Part shown: in pieces, positions 46,935 to 56,215 of the stretch
Layout of the letters: each line of letters begins with the position of its first letter
How positions within the stretch are numbered: position 1 is the stretch's first letter
Source: Polyangia bacterium
GTDB lineage: Bacteria; Myxococcota_A; Polyangia; Fen-1088
Length of the DNA: 64,000 bases
Reading direction: 5' to 3'
Assembly: GCA_036268875.1 (NCBI GenBank)
Contig: DATATI010000021.1
Span: 154,902 to 218,901 of the forward strand
Made by a program: the position numbers and the translations under genes
Notes under the pieces: generated by a model
Database searches by the model: none
What the model was told of the DNA's origin: nothing
The model's input: only the letters and a program-made list of their open reading frames with translations

Positions 46935-46999
46935 AGAGATTAAAGCGTCCGTCACCGCGATCGATTTTCCGGCAATCAGACCCATATGACGCGGATGAA

Positions 47000-47028
47000 T
47001 TGACGCCCGGAATCGTCGCCGGTACGCT
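47000..47028 (+). promoter_or_regulatory. Candidate promoter of PP2C phosphatase gene
   Basis: TTGACG (47000-47005) and TACGCT (47023-47028) with 17-bp spacing, 20 bp before the ATG at 47049. It is back to back with the cinA promoter. Confidence 0.42.
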
Positions 47029-47048
47029 CAGCTGTCCGCGACGCCACC

Positions 47049-47843
47049 ATGCGCATTCGCTACGCTGCAAAGACCGACGTCGGGATGAAACGCACGCACA
47101 ACGAGGACTATTTCTCGTTGATTGAAGACGAGCAGCTTTTCTTGGTCGCCGACGGCATGGGTGGTCACGCCTCGGGCGAGGTGGCCTCGAAGATGGCCGC
47201 CGAGGTCATTCACGAGTTCTTCTCGCGCTCGAAGGACGATGACGCCACCTGGCCGTACAAGATGGACCGCCATCTCAGCTACGTGGAGAACCGGCTGGTG
47301 GTGGGCATCAAGATGGCCAACCAGCGCATCTTCGAGGCCGCCGCCAAGGACATGAAGTTCAAAGGCATGGGCACCACGATCGTCAGCGGCCAGATCGTCG
47401 GCGATCGTTTCTACATCGCCCACGTCGGCGATTCGCGCTGCTACCGCGTGCGCGAGGACGGCATCCAGCAGATGACCCGCGATCATTCCTTGCTGGAAGA
47501 CTACAAAGACGCCAAGCCCAACATGTCGGACGAGGAGCAGCGTAAGTTCCCGCACAAGAACGTCATCACGCGCGCCCTGGGCATGCGCGACATCGTGCAG
47601 GTGGACGTGCTGGCGCACGAGATCCGCGACCGCGACATCTTCCTGCTGTGCTCCGACGGTCTTTCCGGAATGATCGAAGACGATCGCGTGCTGGAGATCG
47701 TCCGCGATGCTTCGACGCTGGAGACCGCGGTGGCGAATTTGATCGACGCCGCCAACATGGCCGGCGGCACCGACAACATCACCGTGCTGGCCCTGCAGTG
47801 CCTGTCCAGCCCCAATCCCAGCAGCCCCGCCAGCGCCAGCTAG
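47049..47843 (+). CDS. PP2C-family Ser/Thr protein phosphatase
   Basis: A 264-residue metal-dependent phosphatase, the likely counterpart of Hanks-type kinases. PP2C motifs occur in order: [56 protein letters not shown]-type LLCSDGLSG, and GGTDNITVL near the end. All metal-binding Asp residues are present. It has no membrane span. It converges with the thioredoxin-like gene (3-bp gap). Confidence 0.95.
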   Translation: MRIRYAAKTDVGMKRTHNEDYFSLIEDEQLFLVADGMGGHASGEVASKMAAEVIHEFFSRSKDDDATWPYKMDRHLSYVENRLVVGIKMANQRIFEAAAKDMKFKGMGTTIVSGQIVGDRFYIAHVGDSRCYRVREDGIQQMTRDHSLLEDYKDAKPNMSDEEQRKFPHKNVITRALGMRDIVQVDVLAHEIRDRDIFLLCSDGLSGMIEDDRVLEIVRDASTLETAVANLIDAANMAGGTDNITVLALQCLSSPNPSSPASAS

Positions 47844-47846
47844 AAT

Positions 47847-48398
47847 TTAATGTTCGCGCCACTTGATCGAGCAGCCCATCGACGGGCGCTGCTCCGCCGC
47901 CGGACGAGCGCCGCCCAGCAGCGCGTCCAGCGCGGCCGCCAGCTCTCGCCGGGTGACCTTGCTTTCGTCCTTCCACGAATCGTCGATCCGGCCGCGGTAG
48001 GCCAGGAGCCGGTCGCGGTCGTAGACGAAGATGTCCGGCGTACACACCGCCCCGAACGCGCGCGCCACGTCCTGTGTTTCGTCGTGCAGATACGGAAAGC
48101 CGTACTCCTTGTCGCGCCAGCGGGCCGCCAGCTTGTCTAACGAATCGTCCGGATAGGTGGCGGCGTCGTTCGAGGACACACCGACCAGCTGCACGCCACG
48201 CGGCCCGTACGTGCGCTCGAGGTGGATCAACCGATCCTCCACCGCCTTGACGTACGGACAGTGGTTGCAGATGAACATCACCACCAGCACGGGCGAAGCG
48301 GCGAAGTCCGAGAGCGCGTAAGCGCGACCGTCGACGCCGGGAAGCGAGAACGACGGACAGGCAGCGCCCAGCACGGCAGGGGGAGTTTCTACGGCCAT
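47847..48398 (-). CDS. Thioredoxin/AhpC-TSA family protein
   Basis: A 183-residue thioredoxin-fold protein from ATG 48398; the frame stays open to 48437 with other possible starts. The redox motif is CNHCPYVKAVEDRL (CxxC), followed by GVSSNDAATYPDDS and a cis-Pro region AVCTPDIFVYD, which is typical of the RESA-like/AhpC-TSA subgroup common in deltaproteobacteria. No signal peptide is evident, so it is probably cytosolic. Confidence 0.88.
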   Translation of the reverse strand: MAVETPPAVLGAACPSFSLPGVDGRAYALSDFAASPVLVVMFICNHCPYVKAVEDRLIHLERTYGPRGVQLVGVSSNDAATYPDDSLDKLAARWRDKEYGFPYLHDETQDVARAFGAVCTPDIFVYDRDRLLAYRGRIDDSWKDESKVTRRELAAALDALLGGARPAAEQRPSMGCSIKWREH

Positions 48399-48473
48399 GT
48401 CCGCAATCCTAGCCGAGCAGGAGGCGTGCGCCACCAAACGGCAACAGCGAACGCCAATGGAATCGGACGGTGG

Positions 48474-50198
48474 CTACATCGCGGACCACGAACAGAGCTT
48501 GCCGTTGCCTCCCGCAACGATGCGCGCGCCCTTCGCGGCGATCAGCGACGTCCAGCGCTGGACCTGGCAGTTGCCGCCGCTGAAAACGGAGGCGCCGGTG
48601 TCGCCGTCGACGCCCTTGAGGACGCCGTTGCTGACGTACCAGACCACGGCGTCCGTCTTGCCGTCGGTGGTGGTCGCGATCGGCGACGTCGCCTGGGTTG
48701 CATCGTTGCCCGCCGCCGCAGCAATGGCGGCGCACCAGGCCACCGTCGCCTTGATCGCGCCCGCCGTGACGGCGACCGAAACCCCGACCACCACGTTTCC
48801 AGTGGCGCCGCCGCCCGGACAATGGCCGCCCTGAGTGCTGAGCACGACGTAGGCTCCTTTGCTGGTCTGGTAAGCGGCGGGCGTCGTCTTGGCGCTGCTC
48901 ATGCCTTCGTTAGCGAACATGAGATCCGCCGCCTCGCCGCCCATCCCGCCCAGATTCGAGGGATCGAGAAAATACAGGTGTCCGTCCTTCGACGGCGCGG
49001 CGACGAACTTTGCCGGCGTGGCGCCGGGCACGTCCATCACCAGCGGGCTGTCGGCTCCGAAGTCCAGATCGCCTATGTCCATTGACTGCCAACGACCGGG
49101 GAAGAACATGTTCGCATTGCTCCGAGTGAGCTGCGCGAGGCCTGTCAAGCGAACGACTTCTTCGCTGTCCCCATGGGTGGCGGGAGCTTGTCCGTTTGGA
49201 AAGTGGTTTCCCGTGATGGCAAACGCCGCCGTCCCGTCGGAGGCCAATCCACCGGGGGCCCAGATAGCGCCGCCTTCGTCCTGGGTCGACCAGCTCCCGG
49301 TCTTCGTCGGATCGGCGATGTTGATGGCGACGACGCGGCCATGCGTACGGAATCGATCGCAGTCGCCCACCTGCCCACCAAAAGGCACGTAGAGGATGCC
49401 GTTGACCAACAGCAACGCTCCTCTTTGATTCGATTCACTCAGCTGGACGCCATTACCGAACACTTGCCCAATATCGACGGGCCAGCCCATACGCTCGGCG
49501 CCGGTGTCCACGTCATATGCATAGACTTTGAATGACTGGAGGGTGCCCGGCCCATTGGCCGCGGCCACGAAAATCGTCCGTGACGCCGAATCGATCGCCG
49601 GCGTGCTCATGACGCCTTTGCCTTGGTTGTCGCAGCTTCCGTTACCGGTTGCTCCCGCGTTCTTCATCCATATCTGCGCCCCCGTCGTCTCGTCGAAGGC
49701 GTAGATGTTGTTTGACTGCGTGGCCACGAAGAAGGCGCCCTTGCCGCCGGGACCGTTGGCCAAATACAAAGGTACGCCGGTCAGCGTGCCGCCGTAGCTG
49801 GCGTTGAAAGCAGCATCGGCGGTCATCGTTGCGGCTTTGGCTTTGGTGAGCGCCGGACGTATGAAATTGCCGGTCCGGGCCGCGTCGCCGCTGCGCTGGA
49901 GAACGGACTCGTCGGTCGCCGTAGTGGTGCCGCCGGTGCCCGGATTTCCACCGTCCGCGCCGCCTGGCCCGCCGTCCACCTTGCTGCCGCCGGTGCCCGC
50001 CACGGAGCCGCCCGTCCCGCCGCCGGTGCCCGATGCGGAACCGCCGCTGCCGGATGTCGCCCCGCCGCTGCCGGAACCACCCGAACCGCCGCTCCCCGCT
50101 GACATGCCGCCCGCTCCTCCAGAGCCGCCGGAAGAACCGCCACCCGAGCAGGCAGCGCCAAACAGCACGATGGTGAGCCAATAATAATGTCGATTCAT
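48474..50198 (-). CDS. Lipoprotein with PQQ-type beta-propeller
   Basis: A 574-residue predicted lipoprotein. The start ATG at 50198 follows GAGGAAGG; a longer frame to 50246 lacks a site. Lipobox LFGAACSG. Residues ~20-95 are an almost pure Gly/Ser/Ala linker. The rest is an 8-bladed-type propeller with PQQ-like blades (NNIYAFDETTGAQIWM, VYAYDVDTGAERMGWPVD, GVLKGVDGDTGASVFSGG). Repeated Cys may form disulfides. It is likely surface-exposed and of unknown role. Confidence 0.8.
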   Translation of the reverse strand: MNRHYYWLTIVLFGAACSGGGSSGGSGGAGGMSAGSGGSGGSGSGGATSGSGGSASGTGGGTGGSVAGTGGSKVDGGPGGADGGNPGTGGTTTATDESVLQRSGDAARTGNFIRPALTKAKAATMTADAAFNASYGGTLTGVPLYLANGPGGKGAFFVATQSNNIYAFDETTGAQIWMKNAGATGNGSCDNQGKGVMSTPAIDSASRTIFVAAANGPGTLQSFKVYAYDVDTGAERMGWPVDIGQVFGNGVQLSESNQRGALLLVNGILYVPFGGQVGDCDRFRTHGRVVAINIADPTKTGSWSTQDEGGAIWAPGGLASDGTAAFAITGNHFPNGQAPATHGDSEEVVRLTGLAQLTRSNANMFFPGRWQSMDIGDLDFGADSPLVMDVPGATPAKFVAAPSKDGHLYFLDPSNLGGMGGEAADLMFANEGMSSAKTTPAAYQTSKGAYVVLSTQGGHCPGGGATGNVVVGVSVAVTAGAIKATVAWCAAIAAAAGNDATQATSPIATTTDGKTDAVVWYVSNGVLKGVDGDTGASVFSGGNCQVQRWTSLIAAKGARIVAGGNGKLCSWSAM

Positions 50199-50245
50199 GG
50201 AGAAACCTTCCTCTCTAGGCGGACTTGCCAGGCGCAATACCGTCA

Positions 50246-50274
50246 ATTTCAGTCAGCCTCGGTACACGTGTCAA
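50246..50274 (-). promoter_or_regulatory. Sigma70-type promoter of PQQ-propeller lipoprotein
   Basis: On the minus strand a perfect TTGACA (50274-50269) and TGAAAT (50251-50246, 4 of 6) have 17-bp spacing. The ATG is 47 bp further on. An ACACGTGT palindrome (50264-50271) overlaps the -35. Confidence 0.55.
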
Positions 50275-50455
50275 TTCTAAGTTTGGTAAATTCGCAGCCG
50301 AAAAATCGATCAATCTTTTCTAGCACAATATGGGCAGACACCCGCACAACCTTTTTAACCAGCTGGCGATAACCGGCCATGGAGCTCGCGAACGACAAAT
50401 TGTTGGTGCTCTTGTATAAGGTACGCGCCCTTGGATGAGAACCTGTGGAGGACCG

Positions 50456-51475
50456 ATGGAAGCGCGTGAGGTTGCGTTGTGGGGTGTCGTCTGGATCGTG
50501 CTCGCTTTCGCCGGGCCGGGCAAGGCCAAGGCCGATGAAGACCCGGAGGCCCTGATCAGGCAAGGAGTCAGCCTCCGAAAATCTGGCGATGACGCAAAGG
50601 CACACGGGTACTTCAGGCGCGCTTACGACATCGCTCACACGCCGCGCTCCGCAGCGCAGTTGGGTCTGGTCGAATATGCGCTCATGTTCTGGGGCATTTC
50701 GGAAGCTCACCTGTTCGAAGCCTTGGGAAGCGACAGTGATGCCTGGATTCGCGCCAATCATCCGGTCCTTGAGCAGGCCCTGACCGACGTTCGAACGCAC
50801 CTCTGCGAGTTGAAGATCACAGGCGATCCGCCTGGCGCCCGGATTCTGGTTAGCGGGCAATTCAAGGGCAACCTTCCGGTCAGCATCTATGCGCCTGCCG
50901 GGCCCGTTTCGATCGATGTCCAAGCGCCCGACTTCCAGTCTTCGCACCAGACCGTCACGATGGTGACGGGCGCAGCGGGAAAGCTTGCGGTTCACCTTTC
51001 GCCGAAAGCCACGGCCGCGGTCGCTTCTCCCGAAGCGACCGAGCAAGATGAAGCCAATCCTCGCAACGGCGGACCCGCCCAAACGACGGAAAACAAGCCG
51101 CAGTGGAAACGGCCAGTCGCGTGGATGTCGGGTGGCGTTGGTCTGGCTCTCCTCGGTGGCGGAATCGCCGCCGCTCTCGCCTCGAACGGAAACTATCAAA
51201 GCTTCAACACGCCAAAAATTGCAGGCTCCAATGAAAACCGCTGCTCAACCGCGCTCGCCGATAAGGGCGGTAGCGACTGCGCCGGATTCCTGTCGGCCGG
51301 CGATCGCGACAAGGCTTTGGCCATCGGTGCTTTTATCGGGGCGGCCGCTTTCATCGCCACATCCACAGTTCTCTTCGTGACCTCATTCGACAAGCACGCT
51401 GATATTCAAACAGCGATGGAATGCGCGCCGATAATCGACCGCTTCCCGGGCGGATCTTGCGCGCTCCGGTTCTAG
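50456..51475 (+). CDS. TPR/PEGA-like membrane protein, unknown function
   Basis: A 339-residue protein from ATG 50456 behind GTGGAGG; the GTG-type extension to 50435 is less likely. Signal peptide (VVWIVLAFAGPGKAKA). One or two TPR-like helices lie at ~25-65 (ALIRQGVSLRKSGDDAKAHGYF). A PEGA-like beta segment is at ~115-165 (KITGDPPGARILVSGQFKGNLPV). Two membrane segments are at ~220-240 and ~285-305. The layout parallels the gene at 23187. The next gene starts 11 bp later, so they form an operon. Confidence 0.65.
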   Translation: MEAREVALWGVVWIVLAFAGPGKAKADEDPEALIRQGVSLRKSGDDAKAHGYFRRAYDIAHTPRSAAQLGLVEYALMFWGISEAHLFEALGSDSDAWIRANHPVLEQALTDVRTHLCELKITGDPPGARILVSGQFKGNLPVSIYAPAGPVSIDVQAPDFQSSHQTVTMVTGAAGKLAVHLSPKATAAVASPEATEQDEANPRNGGPAQTTENKPQWKRPVAWMSGGVGLALLGGGIAAALASNGNYQSFNTPKIAGSNENRCSTALADKGGSDCAGFLSAGDRDKALAIGAFIGAAAFIATSTVLFVTSFDKHADIQTAMECAPIIDRFPGGSCALRF

Positions 51476-51486
51476 GAGGAACTCTT

Positions 51487-54060
51487 ATGAAACGTTTGGC
51501 CGAAACCGCCTTCGCTGCGGCGATTGTCTTCTGCAGCGTCGGATGCACGCAACCGAATAGCCGCATGCCAGACGGCGGCTCGAACAAAGACGCCCTCGAC
51601 GCGTCGAAAATGGACGTCCCCGCCGACAGCGACGGCCGCCTGCCCCGGGACGCCGTCGACGGCACCGACGCGAACGCAGCCGCGGACGCGATCGATGAGG
51701 ACACGGCGCCAGGCCCCGAAACTGGCGCCGGCAAAATGGGCAACGGGCTGGCGTGTTCCGCCGCCGGCGACTGCGACAGCGGACACTGCGTGGAGGGCGT
51801 TTGCTGCAACACCACTTGCACGGACAAGTGCAGCTCCTGCTTAATAGCGAACACCGGAAAATCTGAGGGCACCTGCGCGGCCGTGCAACCCGGCAGCGAT
51901 CCGCACAACGATTGCGACAAGGGGAGCGATCCCTGCGGCTTGGATGGCACGTGCGACGGCGCGGGAGCGTGCCGAAGCGCCGGTCCCGACGTCATGTGCA
52001 AGGCAGAATCGTGCACGAACAGCCAGTACACCGGCCCCTCCCAGTGCGATGGCAAAGGCGCCTGTGTCACGCCGGCGGCCCTTTCTTGCGGCAACTATCC
52101 GTGCGCGAACAACCGCTGCAACATGACTTGCTCGGCGACGGTGAGTTGCCTTACCGGCTTCTATTGCGCGGGCACGATGTGCCAGCCACAGAAGGGCCTC
52201 GGCAGCTCCTGCGGAGCGGGCAGCGAATGCGTGACCGGCAACTGCATCGAAGGTTTCTGTTGCGACGGCGGCTGCTCCGGCAAATGTCAGTCGTGTCTGG
52301 CGGCGAACACCGGACATTCCAACGGGCAGTGCGCGCCGGTAAAGTCGGGAACCGCTCACGGTTCCGATTGCCAAGCGGGCGGGACGACCTGCGGCCTGGA
52401 CGGAACCTGCGACGGCGCGGGAGCTTGCCGGGATGCGCCTGCGCAAAAGACGTGCGCCGCCGAGGCGTGCAGCGCAGGCAAATACACCGGCGCTTCTCAA
52501 TGCAACGGCCAGGGAAGTTGCGTGACACCGACGGCCACATCCTGCGGCGCTTACAGCTGCGGAAGCACCCAGTGCAAGAGCGGCTGCACTGGCGCGGGAG
52601 ACTGCGCGGCCGGCTATTCGTGCGTGGGCACCTCGTGTACGATCTCGAAGGCAAACGGGAGCGCTTGCCCATTAGGCTCCGGCAACGAATGCGCCAGTGG
52701 GATCTGCGTCGGCGGCGTGTGCTGCTCGTCTACGTGTACGCGAGCCGATCAATCGACCTGCGGACAAGACGCGACATGCGATGCGACCGGGCAGTGCCAC
52801 AAATGGTCAGCGGGCACGCCGTGCGCGGTCGCGATGTGCACGGCCGACAACAAATTCGTTCCTGCCCGCAACTGCGACGGCAACGGCACGTGTCAGGCCG
52901 CGCCCCCCGACGCATGCGGGCAAAGTGCCTGTGACATCACCGGCTGCAAGCGAACGTGCGCCTCCGCCTCTGACTGCGTGGGCAACGCATATTGTGACTC
53001 CACTGGGCATTGCGCCGCGAAGAAGAACCTGGGCGCGAGTTGTTCGACCGGCACTGAATGCGCTGCCGGCAACTGTGTCGAAGGTGTTTGCTGCGACGGC
53101 GCCTGCGGCAGCAAGTGCTACTCCTGTCTTGCTACAATGACCGGTGCGACCGATGGCCAGTGCAAGGCGGTTAAAGCGGGCACAAAACACGCGACGGACT
53201 GTGCGATGAGCGATCCCACTACCTGCGGCTCTGATAGTTCCTGTGACGGGGCAGGAAGCTGCCGCAAGTGGCCGAGCGGTACTCTATGCAAGGGAGCTTC
53301 GTGCCCGAATGGCTCCTCAACAATTACCGGCACCTCTGCCTGCGATGGCGTCGGCAATTGTGTGATGCCTGCCGCAGTCTCTTGCCTCAATTATAGTTGT
53401 GACGGATCGATGTCGTGCCGCTCGTCCTGCACACAACCGAGTGACTGTTCGCCAACCGCCTATTGCGCTAATAATTCTTGCAAAGCAAAGAATGATAAAG
53501 GCAGCCTATGCGGAGCCGACCAAGAGTGCAAAAGCGGAATGTGCAGTGGCCGTTGTTGCGATTTCAACTCGCCGTGTATGTGCCCGCAGCCAAGCCAATT
53601 CAATCTGATTCATAACCCTGGATTCGACATCGACTTCTCAAGCTGGACGATCGTGAGCGGCAACGGTAGTGTCCAACTTGACAACGATGCTCTAGGCTGC
53701 CCGTTTTCACATTCGGGCAGAATCGTCTCTCAAGGAAGCCCCAGTCCACAGTTATCGCAGTGCGTGACCGTGGCTGCATCAACGACATACGATTTCGGGT
53801 CTGATCTTCAAAACCCTGGCCACTGCCTTCTTGACTGGTATTCGGGCGCCAACTGCACCGGATCATCAGAAAATGCATTCGATGATCAATGGCTAAATGT
53901 AGCGTGGCGGATGACGTCGTTTCCATTTTCTGCCCAAACAAACCCCGACACCAAGAGCGCTCGCATTTGGTGCTATGCGGGCCTAAGCCTCGACGATCAG
54001 AGCGCGCAGGGCTTCAATATCGACTACATTTTTCTTTCGCAATCACCAAATCAATATTGA
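51487..54060 (+). CDS. Cys-rich repeat lipoprotein
   Basis: An 857-residue exported protein with an AGGAGGA site before ATG 51487 and a possible lipobox at SVGC (residue ~20), whose -3 residue is atypical. After an Asp/Ala-rich linker come at least four Cys-rich modules of ~170 residues built on ECxxGxCVEGVCC, CSSCLxANTG and CGLDGTCDGAGACR motifs; dozens of Cys imply many disulfides. The C-terminal ~170 residues are different, a jelly-roll-like domain (GFDIDFSSWTIVSGNGSV). GC content falls towards the 3' end. It is probably surface-exposed; the function is unknown. Confidence 0.75.
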   Translation: MKRLAETAFAAAIVFCSVGCTQPNSRMPDGGSNKDALDASKMDVPADSDGRLPRDAVDGTDANAAADAIDEDTAPGPETGAGKMGNGLACSAAGDCDSGHCVEGVCCNTTCTDKCSSCLIANTGKSEGTCAAVQPGSDPHNDCDKGSDPCGLDGTCDGAGACRSAGPDVMCKAESCTNSQYTGPSQCDGKGACVTPAALSCGNYPCANNRCNMTCSATVSCLTGFYCAGTMCQPQKGLGSSCGAGSECVTGNCIEGFCCDGGCSGKCQSCLAANTGHSNGQCAPVKSGTAHGSDCQAGGTTCGLDGTCDGAGACRDAPAQKTCAAEACSAGKYTGASQCNGQGSCVTPTATSCGAYSCGSTQCKSGCTGAGDCAAGYSCVGTSCTISKANGSACPLGSGNECASGICVGGVCCSSTCTRADQSTCGQDATCDATGQCHKWSAGTPCAVAMCTADNKFVPARNCDGNGTCQAAPPDACGQSACDITGCKRTCASASDCVGNAYCDSTGHCAAKKNLGASCSTGTECAAGNCVEGVCCDGACGSKCYSCLATMTGATDGQCKAVKAGTKHATDCAMSDPTTCGSDSSCDGAGSCRKWPSGTLCKGASCPNGSSTITGTSACDGVGNCVMPAAVSCLNYSCDGSMSCRSSCTQPSDCSPTAYCANNSCKAKNDKGSLCGADQECKSGMCSGRCCDFNSPCMCPQPSQFNLIHNPGFDIDFSSWTIVSGNGSVQLDNDALGCPFSHSGRIVSQGSPSPQLSQCVTVAASTTYDFGSDLQNPGHCLLDWYSGANCTGSSENAFDDQWLNVAWRMTSFPFSAQTNPDTKSARIWCYAGLSLDDQSAQGFNIDYIFLSQSPNQY

Positions 54061-54469
54061 AAATTGGGACGTAAGACCACGAAAGACAGCCTCTCATCTG
54101 GCGGCTAATTATTGCTGAATACTCCAAAGCTGGACAATAACGATGGTGACCTCAGCTTTTCACATAACCATTCCCGTCGACATCGCTGGCGCTATTTTCC
54201 AGGGAACCTCTCGCCCGGGTCGTCGCCCACAACCTGGGCTGTGCTGCCCAGTTCACCGACGTTAATATCATCCTGACGATGGTGACGGCCTCTCGGGAGT
54301 ACGGCGGTGCTTTAAGCGACGGCCCTTCGCTCCATCGACTCGGTCCCGACTATCAGATTGGGAGGCGCCCTACGATGTGCCTCATCGCTGCCAGAAGCTA
54401 GATGCTGATGATTTCGTGTGAGGAATAACAACCTGAAGGGTTCTGCCGATGATCGGAAAAACGGATTAG
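54061..54469. other. About 410 bp without a supported gene
   Basis: Mixed, lower-GC sequence with stops in all frames. It separates the Cys-rich lipoprotein from the toxin remnant and may be the eroded 5' part of a larger polymorphic toxin gene. No repeat, tRNA or clear promoter was seen. Confidence 0.45.
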
Positions 54470-55137
54470 GATGATCGCCTTGATCGCCTCGATCGACGAG
54501 CTCACGCCCATCCCGTCTACATGGCGCAGGAGATGAACGCGAACGCCCACGGCCCAGACGGCCGGCGGATGGCCCAGTACAATGCCATCTCCAGCACCGA
54601 GTACTTGGCGAAGTATTTTGCCGCCTCATGGTGGCGGCGCCTGTTCGGCTCCCTCTCGCAAAGCAGTGCATCGATATCGAGATATCCAGTCATCAGGCCG
54701 CGCTGATGATGTGGACGATGAAGGTCAGGCAGGATGCAGAATGGGACCACAAACCGAAGATTCGGGTCCGATTCCCGTCGTCGACGACGCACAGCCGCGT
54801 CTGGCATACCTACGACACCACCGAGTACTTTTACGACATCTGGTCGAACATTCACTACGGCTACGTCGGCAGCGCCGCGGGGTTCGAAGAAGATGTCCTG
54901 TTGGATGGGGCCGGCCTCGAACAGATTGGGACCGACCTTCTTCGCCGACGTTGGCCGACACGCTCACAGGGGGTGCAAGGGCTTCGTGCCTTCGACGATC
55001 CATCGGACCGGATCGCGATCTCGACGGGAATCGAGCTGTACGCGATGGTCCCGGAGCATATTTCCGCCCGGGAGTTGGTCGACACCATCTTGATGACGGG
55101 CGGCCTCGATACCCGTCCGCACTCCGCGCCAGGATGA
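54470..55137 (+). pseudogene. Polymorphic toxin type 44 (Ntox44) domain remnant, frameshifted
   Basis: The toxin domain is read in two frames. Frame 54470-~54660 gives YMAQEMNANAHGPDGRRMAQ and STEYLAKYFAASWW. The overlapping frame from 54628 to 55137 continues with WTMKVRQDAEWDHKPKI, DIWSNIHYGYVGSAAGF, LLDGAGLEQIG and FDDPSDRIAISTGIELY, which I recognise as the Ntox44 core with its WDxK, NxHYGYVG and DDPxD signatures. A one-base deletion around 54645-54665 explains the split. There is no N-terminal delivery region, so it is a silent cassette, an orphan or a decayed toxin. If only the 3' frame is used, the product is 169 residues. The stop overlaps the following lipoprotein ATG. Confidence 0.65.
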
Positions 55138-55532
55138 AATCAGCAACCACCCACTCGCGCAGCACAGGCCTCGTCTGGACCGCCGCGTTCGTGATGTCCA
55201 TCGGGCTGGGATGTGTCCGTCGAGACGACGTTCAGGTCCGGGTCGTCTACGAGAACGGAGCCAATGCCAAGCCTGTTGAGAACTTCACCGTCTTCGTCGG
55301 GGCAAACAAGTCGTGGTGGGCCACCATCTCGCCTGGCGAGTCGGTCAGCGTTGTGTTGCCGCCCGCAGGCGAGCCTCCACAGGTCTCGGCCATCTACACA
55401 GCGGCCGGCAGCAAAAAGGACTGGAGGGGCCCAAGTCTACCGGCTGGCGCCGGTTATGCGGTGGAGCTGCGATTGGCGCCCAACGGTGCGCTGACCGAAC
55501 GTCATTGCACTAGGCCCTGCAGCTTGCCGTGA
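55134..55532 (+). CDS. Small lipoprotein, possible immunity protein
   Basis: A 132-residue protein whose ATG overlaps the toxin stop (ATGA). A signal peptide ends in a lipobox (SIGLGC). The rest is a compact beta-rich domain (DVQVRVVYENGANAKPV, FTVFVGANKSWWATI) with two Cys near the end. Its position directly downstream and coupled to a toxin domain is that of an immunity gene. The lipid anchor would place it in the periplasm, which is unusual if the toxin acts in the cytoplasm, so the role is uncertain. Confidence 0.55.
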   Translation: MKSATTHSRSTGLVWTAAFVMSIGLGCVRRDDVQVRVVYENGANAKPVENFTVFVGANKSWWATISPGESVSVVLPPAGEPPQVSAIYTAAGSKKDWRGPSLPAGAGYAVELRLAPNGALTERHCTRPCSLP

Positions 55533-55567
55533 CCGCAAGCGCGGTTCGCGTCGGCTGGCGCGATCGG

Positions 55568-56215
55568 CTACTCGCCTGACGCGAATCCCGCGACGAACGA
55601 ATCATCAGTAGACAGATCGCTAAACCGCCATTCACCCGGTGTTGCCTCAACGGGGGCCTTGCAAGTGACCTCGGCCAGCAATCGGAACACCGCGGTCTTG
55701 AACGGCCACTTGGGTGCATGACGGGTAGGGTCGTCGAGGTGGCGTCGCCAGGTCGCTTCAGGAACGACGAACTCGGTTTCGATCGAGTCGCCGCCGCTGA
55801 TCGCTAGCTCGCGCTCCAGAACTACCGCCCGTCCCATCCGGGCAGTCAGGAAGAGTTTCCCGGCGCGGCACCTCGTGACAACCCGAGCAGCGCAGCGCAG
55901 GTCATCCACGTTCCAGTTCGCTCCGTCGGGTCCTCCGCCGTGCCACCCTCTGATTCCGAGTTCAGGTTTCACCAGACCTTGCGATTCGGGCTGGCCTGGC
56001 AGAGGCGGATACTTCTCGCAATTGAATGCGGCGATTCGCGCCAGCGGCGATTCGGAAGCATCAGGCGAGGTGGTCGCCGCCACCCTCTGGTCAACAGATT
56101 GAACGACCTTGTCCGCGGCTCCATCGGTCCCACCTGCTGCTGGTGGCGACGGGCGGGAGCAACCTCCAATTGCTGCGAAAAGGAGTCCTGCGACCGCCCT
56201 CCTAGCCCGGAGCAT
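55568..56215 (-). CDS. Lipoprotein coupled to M15 peptidase, possible immunity protein
   Basis: A 215-residue predicted lipoprotein from ATG 56215 (lipobox AAIGGC); this start fits a normal signal peptide, while the longer frame to 56275 does not. The body is beta-rich with paired Cys (FNCEKYPPL, DLRCAARVVTRCRAG) and no family I recognise. It overlaps the upstream peptidase gene by 14 bp without a clear ribosome site, implying coupled translation. Periplasmic location next to a peptidoglycan peptidase fits an inhibitor or immunity role; this is inference. Confidence 0.6.
   Translation of the reverse strand: MLRARRAVAGLLFAAIGGCSRPSPPAAGGTDGAADKVVQSVDQRVAATTSPDASESPLARIAAFNCEKYPPLPGQPESQGLVKPELGIRGWHGGGPDGANWNVDDLRCAARVVTRCRAGKLFLTARMGRAVVLERELAISGGDSIETEFVVPEATWRRHLDDPTRHAPKWPFKTAVFRLLAEVTCKAPVEATPGEWRFSDLSTDDSFVAGFASGE

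Noticed and set aside
54312..54671. 119-residue minus-strand frame in the gap before the toxin remnant
   Set aside because: Arg/Pro-rich composition with no motif, and it overlaps the better supported toxin frame.
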